Below the pieces are notes generated by a model that worked only from the letters and a program-made list of their open reading frames with translations, was not told the DNA's origin and ran no database searches. A stretch of 64,000 nt of DNA from Actinoplanes missouriensis 431. Lineage in GTDB: Bacteria > Actinomycetota > Actinomycetes > Mycobacteriales > Micromonosporaceae. Position numbers and translations under genes: made by a program. Of the stretch, positions 19,861 through 28,607 are shown one piece after another. Location of the stretch: NCBI RefSeq assembly GCF_000284295.1, contig NC_017093.1, positions 930,001 through 994,000 on the forward strand, in the 5' to 3' direction. Position 1 is the stretch's first letter. The number at the start of each line of letters is the position of its first letter.

Positions 19861-20541
19861 GTGATTCAGCTCGAGAACGTGACGAAGACGTATCCGAAGG
19901 CGTCTCGGCCGTCGTTGGACAATGTCAGCGTCGGGATCGAGAAGGGTGAGTTCGTCTTCTTCATCGGCCCCTCCGGTTCCGGCAAGTCGACGATCATCAA
20001 GCTGCTGCTGAAAGAGGTCTCGCCCTCCAGCGGCAAGGTGGTGGTGAACGCCAAGGACGTGACCTCGCTCCGTTCGTGGAAGGTGCCCCACTTCCGCCGG
20101 TCGATCGGTTGCGTCTTCCAGGACTTCCGCCTGCTCCCCAACCGCACCGCGTACGAGAACGTGGCGTTCGCCCTCGAGGTGATCGGCAAGACCAAGGCCG
20201 TCGCCCGCCGAGTCGTCCCCGAGGTGCTCGAGCTGGTCGGTCTCGGTGGCAAGGAGCACCGTTACCCGCACGAGCTCTCCGGTGGTGAGCAGCAGCGTGT
20301 CGCGGTGGCCCGGGCCTTCGTGAACCGCCCGCTGATCCTCCTCGCGGACGAGCCCACGGGTAACCTCGACCCGGACACCTCCATCGAGATCATGCGACTG
20401 CTCGACCGGATCAACCGGACCGGCACCACGGTCGTGATGGTCACGCACGACTCCAACATCGTCAACCAGATGCGCCGCCGGGTCATCGAGATCGAGAGCG
20501 GACGGATCGTCCGTGACCAGGCCCGCGGTGTCTACGGTTAG
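19861..20541 (+). CDS. ftsE: Cell division ATP-binding protein FtsE
   Basis: ABC-type ATPase of the FtsEX complex, which couples ATP hydrolysis at the divisome to activation of a peptidoglycan hydrolase. It has 226 residues with Walker A GPSGSGKS at 36-43, ABC signature LSGGEQQ at 139-145 and Walker B LLADEP ending at 165. GTG 19861 gives the family-typical start [11 protein letters not shown]. ftsX follows 66 bases later. Confidence 0.96.
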   Translation: MIQLENVTKTYPKASRPSLDNVSVGIEKGEFVFFIGPSGSGKSTIIKLLLKEVSPSSGKVVVNAKDVTSLRSWKVPHFRRSIGCVFQDFRLLPNRTAYENVAFALEVIGKTKAVARRVVPEVLELVGLGGKEHRYPHELSGGEQQRVAVARAFVNRPLILLADEPTGNLDPDTSIEIMRLLDRINRTGTTVVMVTHDSNIVNQMRRRVIEIESGRIVRDQARGVYG

Positions 20542-20607
20542 GCCCGGCTCCGTGTACGTACCGAAAGCTGACGCAGGAACACGCGGAGTCCCGGAAGGAT
20601 CCCCCCG

Positions 20608-21483
20608 ATGCGCGTGAAGTATGTCCTCAATGAGGTCCTGGTGGGCCTGTGGCGCAACGTCACGATGACGATCGCCATGATCATCACCATGGCGGTCTCG
20701 TTGACCATGTTCGGCGCCAGCGTGCTCATGTACATGCAGGTCGACCGCATGAAGGACTTCTACTACGGAGAGATCGAGGTTTCGATCTTCCTGAACGACG
20801 ACGTCGACGAGGCGCAGAGGGCGGCGATCGATCAGGCGATCGACAGCAACCCGCTCGTCAAGGAGAAGACGTACGAGACCAAGGAGCAGGCGTTCGAGCG
20901 CTTCAAGGTGCTCTGGGAGGACTCTCCCGACTTCGTCAACTCGATCAGTGCGAGCAGCCTCCCCGAGTCGTACCGGGTGAAGCTGAACGATCCGGAGAAG
21001 TACGCGGATTTCGCCAAGGAGATCGAGAGCCTGCAGGGGGTCCGGCAGATCATCGACCAGCGCACGCTGCTCGACAAGGTCTTCAAGATCTTCAACTCGA
21101 TCCAGGTGATGTCGCTGGTCGTGGCGGCGGTGATGGCATTCGCCGCGTTGCTGCTGGTCGGTAACACCATCCAGGTGGCGGCCTACAGCAAGCGCCGCGA
21201 GGTCGCGGTCATGAAACTCGTCGGCGCATCGAACTGGTTCATCCAGGCACCATTCGTGCTGGAAGCCGTGGTCGCCGGCCTGATCGGCGCCGTGCTGGGC
21301 TTCATCGCCCTGTTCATCGGCAAGGTCGTGCTGCTCGACAACAAGCTGCAGGCCCTGACCACGATCCTGACGCCCATCCCGAACGGCAACGTGTGGCTCA
21401 TGCTGCCGCTGCTCGCCGGTGTCGGCGCCCTGGTCAGCGCGGTCACCGCGTGGGTCACCCTGCGGTTCTACCTCAAGGTCTGA
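20608..21483 (+). CDS. ftsX: Cell division permease-like protein FtsX
   Basis: Membrane partner of FtsE, 291 residues. A first membrane helix at about 20-42 is followed by the extracellular loop (about 45-165), which contacts the hydrolase. Three further helices lie in the C-terminal half, with the FtsX core KRREVAVMKLVGASNWFI between the second and third. An M23 peptidase gene begins 105 bases downstream after a terminator. Confidence 0.95.
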   Translation: MRVKYVLNEVLVGLWRNVTMTIAMIITMAVSLTMFGASVLMYMQVDRMKDFYYGEIEVSIFLNDDVDEAQRAAIDQAIDSNPLVKEKTYETKEQAFERFKVLWEDSPDFVNSISASSLPESYRVKLNDPEKYADFAKEIESLQGVRQIIDQRTLLDKVFKIFNSIQVMSLVVAAVMAFAALLLVGNTIQVAAYSKRREVAVMKLVGASNWFIQAPFVLEAVVAGLIGAVLGFIALFIGKVVLLDNKLQALTTILTPIPNGNVWLMLPLLAGVGALVSAVTAWVTLRFYLKV

Positions 21484-21504
21484 CGTTCACCCGAGCTGAT
21501 GTGC

Positions 21505-21538
21505 GACGGCCGCGACCCCGGATGGGGTCGTGGCCGTC
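21505..21538 (+). terminator. Terminator after ftsX
   Basis: GACGGCCGCGACCCC (21505-21519) pairs over 15 positions, one G-U included, with GGGGTCGTGGCCGTC (21524-21538) around a GGAT loop, 21 bases after the ftsX stop. The tail has only scattered T residues. Confidence 0.75.
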
Positions 21539-21587
21539 GGGCGATTTAGGGCTTTCCGGGCGTTTGGTGGGGGTACGGTGACTCCCC

Positions 21588-22811
21588 GTGAGGTATCGCC
21601 GTTCTGTTGCACTGCTCACCGTTTGTCTGTGTTGGCTCGCGTTCCACCCGGCCCCCGCCGCCGCTGATCGCAGTGGCGACGCGGCCCGCGCGGTCCGCCG
21701 CGCCGAGGCGCTGCTGGAGAGCGCCAGCGTCACCGCCCGGGCAGCCGCCCGCCGGTTGGCCGCCGCCACCGCGGCCATGCCCGCCGCTCAGCGCCGGGTC
21801 GCCACCACCCGCGGCGTGGTCGTCGCCACCCGGGTCGAGGCCGCCACCGCCCGCCGGCAGGCCGAGCGGGCCCGTGCCGAGTACGCCGAGGTCGCCGACT
21901 TCTACGCCACCGCCGCCGCGCGGGTGAACGACGCCCGCGACCGGGTCGACCAGATCGCCGCCACCACGTACATGGGCAGCACCTTCGCCCGGATCAACGT
22001 GCTGGTCACAGCGACCGGGCCACAGGACATGCTGGACCGGATGGGACTGGTCCAGCAGGTGATGGGCCATGAGCAGACCGAGGTCCGTACCCTGATCGGG
22101 GCTCGAAGGGACGCCCGGGCCGCACAGGACCGGGCGGGCGCCGCGAAGCGCGTCGCCGAGGAGTACGAGCGGATCGCCGTCACCAAGCTCCGCGCCGCGC
22201 AAGCCGCCCAGGCCGCGGCCGTCAAGGCCCGGCAGGCGATGTACCAGCTGGTGCTCGCCCGGCAGACCGCGCTGCGGGCCGCGCAGGCGCAACGGGCCAC
22301 CGTGCTCGCCCAGTACCGCGCCGCGCTCGCCACCGAGCGCAAGGTCCAGGCCGCGTTGCGCGGATACGACAGCCGGGCCGGCGGGGTCCGCAGCTACGGC
22401 GGCGGCCGGCTGACCATGCCGGTGCAGGGCTGGAAGAGCAGCGACTTCGGCAACCGTTACGACCCCTACTACCGGGTCTGGCAGCTGCACGCCGGCACCG
22501 ACTTCGCCGCCGGATCGGGCACCGCGATCCGGGCCGCCGCATCCGGGCGGGTGATCCAGGCCGGCTGGGCCGGTGGGTACGGCAACTACACGTGCATCAA
22601 CCACGGACGGCTCGGCCGATACGGGTTCACCACCTGCTACGGCCACCAATCCCGGATGTACGTTCATCGCGGCTCCTATGTACGCCGCGGTCAGGTGATC
22701 GGCCGGGTCGGCAGCACCGGCGCGTCCACCGGCGCCCACCTTCACTTCGAGACCCGGTTCGGCGGCGTGCCCCGCAACCCGCTCCGGTACCTGCCGGGCT
22801 GTCTCTGCTGA
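21588..22811 (+). CDS. Secreted coiled-coil M23 peptidase, candidate FtsEX effector
   Basis: A 407-residue exported peptidoglycan hydrolase. A signal peptide (about 1-26, ending APAAA) is followed by a long Ala/Arg/Glu-rich coiled-coil region (about 30-255). The C-terminal LytM/M23 domain has zinc ligands H301 and D305 (HAGTD) and the HLH motif H384-L385-H386. The layout, coiled coil then LytM, is that of EnvC-like FtsEX-activated factors. In mycobacteria the FtsEX target is instead an NlpC/P60 enzyme, RipC. Position right after ftsEX supports a divisome role, but that is inferred. Confidence 0.88.
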   Translation: MRYRRSVALLTVCLCWLAFHPAPAAADRSGDAARAVRRAEALLESASVTARAAARRLAAATAAMPAAQRRVATTRGVVVATRVEAATARRQAERARAEYAEVADFYATAAARVNDARDRVDQIAATTYMGSTFARINVLVTATGPQDMLDRMGLVQQVMGHEQTEVRTLIGARRDARAAQDRAGAAKRVAEEYERIAVTKLRAAQAAQAAAVKARQAMYQLVLARQTALRAAQAQRATVLAQYRAALATERKVQAALRGYDSRAGGVRSYGGGRLTMPVQGWKSSDFGNRYDPYYRVWQLHAGTDFAAGSGTAIRAAASGRVIQAGWAGGYGNYTCINHGRLGRYGFTTCYGHQSRMYVHRGSYVRRGQVIGRVGSTGASTGAHLHFETRFGGVPRNPLRYLPGCLC

Positions 22812-22822
22812 GAACCCTTGTA

Positions 22823-22851
22823 CTATTGATCGGTTGCACGAACGTCAATAG
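22823..22851 (+). promoter_or_regulatory. Inverted repeat and -10-like element before smpB
   Basis: CTATTGA (22823-22829) and TCAATAG (22845-22851) are exact inverted arms 15 bases apart, ending just before the smpB ribosome site GGGAGG. TACTAT at 22821-22826 resembles a -10 box and overlaps the left arm. A -35 is not obvious. Confidence 0.4.
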
Positions 22852-22862
22852 GGAGGGCCGAC

Positions 22863-23339
22863 ATGCCGCGCGAACAGGGGCGTAAGCCGGTGGCCTCCAA
22901 CCGCAAGGCGTACCACGACTACACCATCCTGGATACCTACGAGGCCGGCATGGTCCTCACCGGGACCGAGGTGAAATCCCTCCGGGCCGGGCGCTCCTCT
23001 CTCGTCGACGCCTTCGGGCACGAGAAGGACGGCGAGATCTTCCTGCACGGGATGCACATCCCGGAGTACACGCAGGGCACCTGGACCAACCACGAGCCGC
23101 GCCGCGTGCGCAAACTGCTGCTCAACCGGGAAGAGATCCACAAGATCCTCGGCAAGCTCCGGGACGACGGCGTCACGCTGGTGCCACTCTCGGTCTATTT
23201 CCACAACGGGTACGCCAAGGTCGAGATCGGCGTCGCCAAGGGCAAGAAGAGTTACGACAAGCGGCAGGACCTGGCCAGCCGAGATGCCCAGCGGGAGATC
23301 AACCGGGCTCTGGGCCGCCGTGCCAAGGGTATGGACTGA
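22863..23339 (+). CDS. smpB: SsrA-binding protein SmpB
   Basis: Binds tmRNA and delivers it to stalled ribosomes for trans-translation. It has 158 residues, with the family landmarks [32 protein letters not shown]-equivalent loop, and the basic C-terminal tail [23 protein letters not shown] that mimics mRNA. GGGAGG precedes the ATG. Its RNA partner ssrA is 850 bases downstream. Confidence 0.96.
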   Translation: MPREQGRKPVASNRKAYHDYTILDTYEAGMVLTGTEVKSLRAGRSSLVDAFGHEKDGEIFLHGMHIPEYTQGTWTNHEPRRVRKLLLNREEIHKILGKLRDDGVTLVPLSVYFHNGYAKVEIGVAKGKKSYDKRQDLASRDAQREINRALGRRAKGMD

Positions 23340-23401
23340 CGCGGTATTCTGCCCCGCCACTGCTTGATCGTTTCTTTCTGCTGTCTCGAGGAGACTCGGC
23401 C

Positions 23402-24160
23402 GTGCCCAAGCACGTCGCTCGTCAGTTCACCCCGGCACGACTCATTCTCGGGCTCGCCGCTGCCGTCCTGGTCGCCCTGGTCGGCTGGATCGTCGTCCGC
23501 GTCGGCGGCTCCGAGACCGAGGCCGGGAACGATCCGCAGCTGATCCAGCCATCCGCCGCGGAACTCCAGGCCGTCGAGAACCACATCCCGCTGGACCAGC
23601 CGCTCGCGACCGCGACGGTGCCGGCGGGCGTCTCACCGTCGCCGTCCGTGTCGCTGTCGGTGTCGCCGTCCGCCTCGGCCTCGCCGTCGGCCTCGGTCTC
23701 GGCCTCACCGTCGGTCTCCAGGCCGGCCTCGGCGTCGCCCGCAGCCTCGACCGCCCCGGTCACGTCGACGCCCTCGCGCCGGCCCCCGGCCAGCCCCACG
23801 CCGGAGCGGACCACCGCCGAACCGCCGGCCAGCCCGCGGCCGACCGCTGACACGTTCACCGCCACGTACTCCACCAGCGCCGACTGGGGGAGCGGCTTCA
23901 TCGGCTCGGTGCGGATCGCCAACAACAGCTCCAGCAGCCGCGATTTCTCCGTGACGGTCAGGTTCTCGTCCGCCTCGGACATCCGCGTCTACGGCTCCTG
24001 GAACGCCTCGGTCAGCGGCGACGACGACCAGGTCACCGTGCGCGGCACCCTGGGCGCCGGCCGCTCGATCACCGCCGGCTTCCAGGCCGGGAAGGACCAC
24101 GACGACAGCGTACGGTCGGCCACATGCTCCGTGAGTGGCGGCAGCTGTCGCGTGAGCTAA
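23402..24160 (+). CDS. Membrane-anchored protein with CBM2-like domain
   Basis: A 252-residue protein with a single N-terminal membrane segment (about 13-34, no lipobox). A Ser/Pro/Ala-rich linker (about 75-145, alternating SPSVS/SASPS) follows. The C-terminal domain of about 100 residues reads like a cellulose-binding CBM2 fold: FTATYSTSADWGSGFIGSV, RDFSVTVRFSS, GSWNASVS and GRSITAGFQA. Two cysteines near the C-terminus (CSVSGGSC) could pair. Its ligand is unknown: CBM2-like domains are normally found on secreted glycoside hydrolases, and no catalytic domain is attached here. Confidence 0.72.
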   Translation: MPKHVARQFTPARLILGLAAAVLVALVGWIVVRVGGSETEAGNDPQLIQPSAAELQAVENHIPLDQPLATATVPAGVSPSPSVSLSVSPSASASPSASVSASPSVSRPASASPAASTAPVTSTPSRRPPASPTPERTTAEPPASPRPTADTFTATYSTSADWGSGFIGSVRIANNSSSSRDFSVTVRFSSASDIRVYGSWNASVSGDDDQVTVRGTLGAGRSITAGFQAGKDHDDSVRSATCSVSGGSCRVS

Positions 24161-24187
24161 GATTGCGTAGCTGTGTGACACATACCA

Positions 24188-24565
24188 GGGGGTGACTGGT
24201 TTCGACTTCGTACGTGGAGACAGGGGAAGCGAGCCGAGGAAGCCGACGTCGTCTCGAGAATCGGTCGTCGGAAACTTATAAGCGCCAAGGATAACTCCCG
24301 CGCTGACTTCGCTCTTGCCGCCTGAGGTAAGTAGCAAGTCTGTCGACCCGGGGTCGCCTTCGACCCGGTCTGTCGGCATCAGCTAGAAGGCTGGCCAACC
24401 GGTTCTAGTCGTGAGGACCGTGCGGCGAGATCAAACACGACTGGGCCCGTCATACCAACTCGCTCACGTGATTGGTAGGGCCGAGTAGAGGCATAGTGAG
24501 CTGCGCTCGGAGAAGCCCTGACAAAGCAACGAAGGACCCGGGTTCGATTCCCGGCACCTCCACCA
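24188..24565 (+). ncRNA. ssrA: Transfer-messenger RNA (tmRNA)
   Basis: The 5' end GGGGGTGACTGGTTTCGAC is diagnostic, and GGGGGTG (24188-24194) pairs with CACCTCC (24555-24561) to form the acceptor stem, followed by an encoded ACCA. The T-arm is GGGTTCGATTCCC. The tag open frame at 24284-24325 reads AKDNSRADFALAA followed by TGA, ending in the usual ALAA degradation signal. With SmpB it rescues stalled ribosomes and marks products for proteolysis. Confidence 0.97.
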
Positions 24566-24611
24566 CGTGGGGGTTACTTGAACCCGCGACAGCGGGGGAG
24601 AGTTCACCTGG

Positions 24612-24645
24612 AGCGGCGGCACCTATGGTGCCGCCGCTTTCGTTT
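24612..24645 (+). terminator. Terminator after ssrA
   Basis: AGCGGCGGCACC (24612-24623) pairs perfectly with GGTGCCGCCGCT (24627-24638) around TAT, then TTCGTTT. Confidence 0.85.
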
Positions 24646-24737
24646 CTCGCCTCGTTGAACAGGGCCTCGTTGGCCAGCGGCAACACCACCTCCGGCCGAA
24701 CGGCAGCCGGAACGCGGATCCTGGGTGGTGGCCGCAC

Positions 24738-25193
24738 CTATTCCGTCGGCTCCTCCGCCGGCGACACGATGCGGGTCAAGAGCCTGATGAGTTGTTCTCG
24801 CTCGTCCGGTGTGAGTGCTGCGGTCAGTTCGGCGTTGGCCTGTTCGCCCAGCTTCTCGGTGCGGTGAAGCAAGCGACTGCCGGCCGGCGAAAGGGATATG
24901 GCGTTCTTCCGCCGATCGGCGGGATCGGGGGTACGAACCACCAGGCCACGCTGATTCAGGTCCTGGACGATCGTGGACATGTCTTTCGGGTCCACCTTCA
25001 GGGTTCGGCCGAGTTCAGCCTGGGATATGGGTCCCCGGTCAGCCACCGTCGCAAGGGCGGCGTGATGCATCATCCGAATGTCCTCGCTCGCCAGCGCCTT
25101 CGCGACGAGTTGGTGGCCGCGGGCGGCGGCCCGGCCGAGCAGCCAGCTCGGCAGCACACGGATGTTGACCGGAGCGTATGGGCCGTCGACCAT
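24738..25193 (-). CDS. MarR family transcriptional regulator
   Basis: A 151-residue winged-helix regulator: ISQAELGRTLKVDPKDMSTIVQDL is the recognition region and VVRTPDPADRRKNAISLSPAG the wing with the DxRxxxxxLT-like signature. It is divergent from the oxidoreductase gene, with two matching operator-like palindromes in the 80-base gap, so it probably represses both. The ligand is unknown. Confidence 0.88.
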   Translation of the reverse strand: MVDGPYAPVNIRVLPSWLLGRAAARGHQLVAKALASEDIRMMHHAALATVADRGPISQAELGRTLKVDPKDMSTIVQDLNQRGLVVRTPDPADRRKNAISLSPAGSRLLHRTEKLGEQANAELTAALTPDEREQLIRLLTRIVSPAEEPTE

Positions 25194-25211
25194 GGCATCC
25201 GTCTCCTAAAT

Positions 25212-25260
25212 CGTTGGGACACCCCAACGTTATTGTCTATCGTGGGGGACATCCAACGAT
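25212..25260. promoter_or_regulatory. Two MarR-type operator palindromes
   Basis: CGTTGG-N6-CCAACG at 25212-25229 and a second, imperfect copy ATCGTGGG...CCAACGAT at 25239-25260 lie about 29 bases apart, centre to centre, between the divergent genes. The CCAACG half-site is common to both. This spacing places two dimers on nearly the same face of the helix. Confidence 0.6.
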
Positions 25261-25273
25261 AAGGGAGGCGACG

Positions 25274-26209
25274 GTGCGCAGCGTTCGTTATCACCAGTAC
25301 GGAGGCCCGGAGGTTCTGCGCCTCGAGGAGGTGCCGGAGCCCGAGCCTGGACCTGGCCAGCTATTGGTGCGCGCGGAGGCAGTCGGGGTCACGTTGCCTG
25401 CCATCCGCAAGGTCCGCGGCGAGGGCGAGCGCACCGCGCTACCCGGCACGCTGGGCGGCGAGGTTGCCGGCCGGGTGATCGCCGTCGGGCCGCAGGTCAC
25501 CGGTTACGCGGTCGGCGATCGGGTCGTCGGCCTGGCCTTCACCGACGCCTACGCCGATGTCGTGGTCGTGCCGACGTTCACGGCCAGCCTCGTCCCCGAC
25601 GAGGCGGACTGCACGCAGGCGGTGGCCCTGGTGCGGAGCGGGCATGTCGCACTGGCGGCGCTGGCGACGGCCGATCTGACGGAAGCCGATTCCGTCTGCA
25701 TCACGGGTGCCGCCAGCAGTGTCGGGCACCTCGCCGTCCAGTTGGCGAAACTTCAGGGAGTCAAGCGCGTCACCGCGGCCGTCAGCAGCACCGCGAAGGC
25801 GGACTTCCTGTCCCGGCTCGGCGCAGACGAGGTAGTGACCTACGGCGACGCGCAATGGGGTGATCCGGTCCACGTCGTCCTCGACGCCGTGGGTGGCGAA
25901 CTCCTGCCGCGAGCCGTTGCAGCGTTACGCCCCGGAGGGCGGCTCATCTTCTTCAATTCCGGCGGTGGCACCGTCCCGGCATTCGACCTGCTTGCCGGGT
26001 CGAAGACCATCACCGGCATGACCATGGCCAGGTTCGCGACCACCCGGCGCCGGCTCTACGACGACCACCATCAGCAACTCTGGCGCCTGCACCACGCCGA
26101 ACGACTTCACGTTGCCATCCATGCCGAAGTTGCGTTGTCCGACGCCGCGGAGGCCCACCGGATCATCGAAGCTCGAGTCAACTGCGGCAAGGTCGTCCTC
26201 GTGCCCTGA
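25274..26209 (+). CDS. Zinc-type alcohol dehydrogenase-like / quinone oxidoreductase (MDR)
   Basis: A 311-residue medium-chain reductase of the quinone oxidoreductase branch. The GroES-like part has QYGGPEVLRLEEVPEPEPGPGQLLV, and the NADP-binding Rossmann part GAASSVGHLAVQLAKLQG at about 150-167. It lacks the structural zinc cysteines, as expected for this branch. GGGAGG at 25263-25268 sets the GTG at 25274. Probably redox or xenobiotic detoxification, controlled by the divergent MarR protein. Confidence 0.85.
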   Translation: MRSVRYHQYGGPEVLRLEEVPEPEPGPGQLLVRAEAVGVTLPAIRKVRGEGERTALPGTLGGEVAGRVIAVGPQVTGYAVGDRVVGLAFTDAYADVVVVPTFTASLVPDEADCTQAVALVRSGHVALAALATADLTEADSVCITGAASSVGHLAVQLAKLQGVKRVTAAVSSTAKADFLSRLGADEVVTYGDAQWGDPVHVVLDAVGGELLPRAVAALRPGGRLIFFNSGGGTVPAFDLLAGSKTITGMTMARFATTRRRLYDDHHQQLWRLHHAERLHVAIHAEVALSDAAEAHRIIEARVNCGKVVLVP

Positions 26210-26657
26210 ACTGACGCCCTCGAGGTTGCTCCGGAGCCGAGCCCTCGGCGTCCCCACGGTGCGGCGGGCCCGGTGGGTGTGCGTGTTCCGGGCCGCGCGG
26301 ATACCCCGTTGAGCGAGTTTTAATCCGATTTGCGGGCAGACCTTTAGTCTTTGCAGCACCATCGGGCTACGGCGTGGGTAGGCTCGGCGGAGCGATTGGT
26401 GCGGTGCGCCAGTTTGAAACCACCGGATCGTGTACTTGATCACCGGACTGCCTGCGTAGCTGACAAGCGGCCTGATATTCATCTTTCTGGCGGTGAACGC
26501 AAGCCGGCGGTAACAGGTCGGCGTGGCTTTGCGGTTTGCCGGATCAAGGGTGGTGGCCGCGTTCTCGGTTGCCACCTAATTGCGCGGGAAAAACGCGGGC
26601 CGCAATGTGTCCGGCAATTCGCTATTCCCAAGGATAAGATGTGATTGAGAGGATTCC
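26210..26657. other. Non-coding, relatively AT-rich region before the DUF4360 genes
   Basis: About 450 bases with lower GC than the flanks (for example GAGTTTTAATCCGATTTGCG and CCCAAGGATAAGATG). Short open frames exist but have no ribosome sites. It presumably contains the promoter for the DUF4360 cluster. I found no cyclic di-GMP riboswitch signature. Confidence 0.5.
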
Positions 26658-27260
26658 ATGTCCAGGTTGAGGCGGATGATGGCGGCCGCAGTCGTCGGGG
26701 TATCGCTCATCGGGTCGCTGGTCCCCTCAGCGGCGCTGGCGGGGACGCGACTGGACGACCCGGTCATCAAGCTGAGGCCGCTGACTGCCAAGGGCGGCGG
26801 TTGCCCGGGCACGTCGACCGTCGCCACCAGCGTGCCGGACGAGACCGCGTTCTCCGTGAGCTTCAGCGAGTTCAAGGTGACGGGCGGCAGCTACGAGAAC
26901 TGCAAGGTCGACATTCAGGTCATCATTCCTGCGGGCTGGACGTATTCGGTGTACGAGGTCAGCAATCGGGGATACGGCGTTCTCGACAAAGGGGCGTCCG
27001 GCCGGATTCTGATGACCTCGTGGTTCACCGGTTTCCCGTGGACCCTGAAGGCGGACCAGACGTTCAAAGGACCGTACGACGACTTCTGGCAGACGGACAG
27101 TGTCGCCAATGCGGTGATCTACGCCCCGTGCGGCGCGTCGACCAACCTGACGCTCAACACCACGTTGCGGGTCTCCGGGCCCACAACGAGTTCGATGGAG
27201 TTGTTCGCGCAGGACGCGCGGGTCTCGACGACATTCCTCTTGAAATGGAAGCAGTGCTAA
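26658..27260 (+). CDS. Secreted DUF4360 protein, copy 1
   Basis: A 200-residue exported protein: signal peptide about 1-28 (ending AALAG), then the DUF4360 domain with the GGGCPGT motif, DETAFSVSFSEFKVTGG, ENCKVDIQVIIPAGW and the C-terminal LKWKQC. Four or more cysteines are conserved with the two following copies, suggesting disulphides. GAGAGGA precedes the ATG. It is the first of three tandem paralogues. DUF4360 proteins are found in actinomycetes and fungi. Their function is not established. Confidence 0.85.
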   Translation: MSRLRRMMAAAVVGVSLIGSLVPSAALAGTRLDDPVIKLRPLTAKGGGCPGTSTVATSVPDETAFSVSFSEFKVTGGSYENCKVDIQVIIPAGWTYSVYEVSNRGYGVLDKGASGRILMTSWFTGFPWTLKADQTFKGPYDDFWQTDSVANAVIYAPCGASTNLTLNTTLRVSGPTTSSMELFAQDARVSTTFLLKWKQC

Positions 27261-27291
27261 TTCACGCAAGACCAATGTAAAAGGAGTTCTG

Positions 27292-27882
27292 ATGTTCCGT
27301 ACCAAGAAGGCGGCGGCAGTCCTTGCCGGGGCGCTGCTCGGATCGCTTCTCCCGGTGGCGGCTCAGGCGGCGCCCGCGGCACCGATGATCACCCTCAAGG
27401 TCATGAGTGCCTTCGGCAGCGGCTGTCCGAGCGGTACCACCGACGCCCAGCCCACCGAGGACAACACCGCGTTCAGCCTGGCCTACAGCGCGTTCCGGGT
27501 GTACGGCAACGACTACAAGAGCTGCAAGGTCTCGGTCCGGGTGTCCGTACCCCAGGGCTGGACCTATGCGGTCACCTCGGTGATCAACCGGGTGACGCCC
27601 GACCTGGACAACCAGTCGTCGGCCAAGTTGCAGATGAACGCGTGGTTCACCGGAAGCCCGTGGAACGCGTCGGCCACCGATTCGATCAACGGTCCGGACG
27701 ACGAGCTCTGGACCACGACGAGCACCGCCCACAGCCTCATCTACGCGCCGTGCAACAGAACACTCGACGTGAACGTCAACAACACGCTGCGGGTCAACGG
27801 CAAGGCATCGAGTTCCGCGGAACTGATCGACACCGACACGCAGGCGTCGACGGTCTTCAACCTCTCCTGGAAGCAGTGCTGA
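27292..27882 (+). CDS. Secreted DUF4360 protein, copy 2
   Basis: A 196-residue paralogue of the neighbouring genes. Signal peptide about 1-26 (ending AQAA), then FGSGCPSGTTDAQP, DNTAFSLAYSAFRVYGNDYKSCKVSVRVSVPQGW and the terminal LSWKQC. AAGGAG lies shortly before the ATG. The gap to copy 1 is 31 bases, so the pair is likely co-transcribed. Confidence 0.86.
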   Translation: MFRTKKAAAVLAGALLGSLLPVAAQAAPAAPMITLKVMSAFGSGCPSGTTDAQPTEDNTAFSLAYSAFRVYGNDYKSCKVSVRVSVPQGWTYAVTSVINRVTPDLDNQSSAKLQMNAWFTGSPWNASATDSINGPDDELWTTTSTAHSLIYAPCNRTLDVNVNNTLRVNGKASSSAELIDTDTQASTVFNLSWKQC

Positions 27883-27976
27883 CATGCGACCACCGGCCGG
27901 CCGGCGACGGGACTTCCCGTGGCCGGCCGGCCGGCGCGCTGTCCGGAAAACGCCGAAAAACGACCAAGGGGGTACC

Positions 27977-28552
27977 GTGCCCGGACTGAAGATCATCGTG
28001 ACGGCGCTCGTCGGCACGTCCCTGCTGGTGCCGGCGAGCTCGGCAAGTTCCGTGCCACCCAGAGCTGACCCGCAGCTCACCATCAGTGTGCTCAACGCGT
28101 TCGGTAGCGGCTGCCCAGGAAAGACCACCAGTGTGGAACCGTTGCCGTCCGGGTCGTTCACGCTGCGATACCGAGGCTTCTCAGTCGCCGGCAACGACTA
28201 CAAGAGCTGCCGCCTCATCGCGCGGGTGAAGGCTGCGTCCGGATGGAGCTTCTCGCTCCCTTCGGTGACCAATCAGGCCACCGTCGCCCTCGACGGGACC
28301 TCGACCGCGACCGTGATCACGGCCATGTGGTTCACCGGCTTCCCGTGGACCGTGCGCGACGTCAAGAAAACGAAGGGCCCGCAGACCGGCGCCTGGAACA
28401 CCAGCGCTGTCCCCCGCAAGGCGGCGTGGTCACCCTGCGGCGCATCGTTGGACCTGTCCGTCGCTGAAACGGTGCGCACCACCGGGAGCCGCGCGAGCAA
28501 GGCCAGCCTCGTGGCGACCACCTTCGGCCTCCCGAAGTGGCGGCGATGCTGA
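27977..28552 (+). CDS. Secreted DUF4360 protein, copy 3
   Basis: A 191-residue paralogue, the most diverged of the three: FGSGCPGKTTSVEP, then SFTLRYRGFSVAGNDYKSCRL, and a basic ending PKWRRC instead of WKQC. GTG 27977 follows AAGGGGG at 27966-27972, which decides the start against an upstream in-frame ATG. The signal peptide spans about 1-26. The convergent mtnP gene ends 55 bases further on. Confidence 0.84.
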   Translation: MPGLKIIVTALVGTSLLVPASSASSVPPRADPQLTISVLNAFGSGCPGKTTSVEPLPSGSFTLRYRGFSVAGNDYKSCRLIARVKAASGWSFSLPSVTNQATVALDGTSTATVITAMWFTGFPWTVRDVKKTKGPQTGAWNTSAVPRKAAWSPCGASLDLSVAETVRTTGSRASKASLVATTFGLPKWRRC

Positions 28553-28564
28553 GCTGAGGACCGG

Positions 28565-28589
28565 ACGCGCGCCGCATCGCGACGCGCGT
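28565..28589. terminator. Possible bidirectional terminator
   Basis: ACGCGCG (28565-28571) and CGCGCGT (28583-28589) form a short GC hairpin between the convergent DUF4360 and mtnP stops. No T-tract. Confidence 0.35.
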
Positions 28590-28607
28590 GCTCTCACCCC
28601 GTACCCC

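Noticed and set aside
26351..26644. 97-residue open frame before the DUF4360 genes
   Set aside because: No ribosome site, no domain, atypical composition; more likely leader or promoter DNA.
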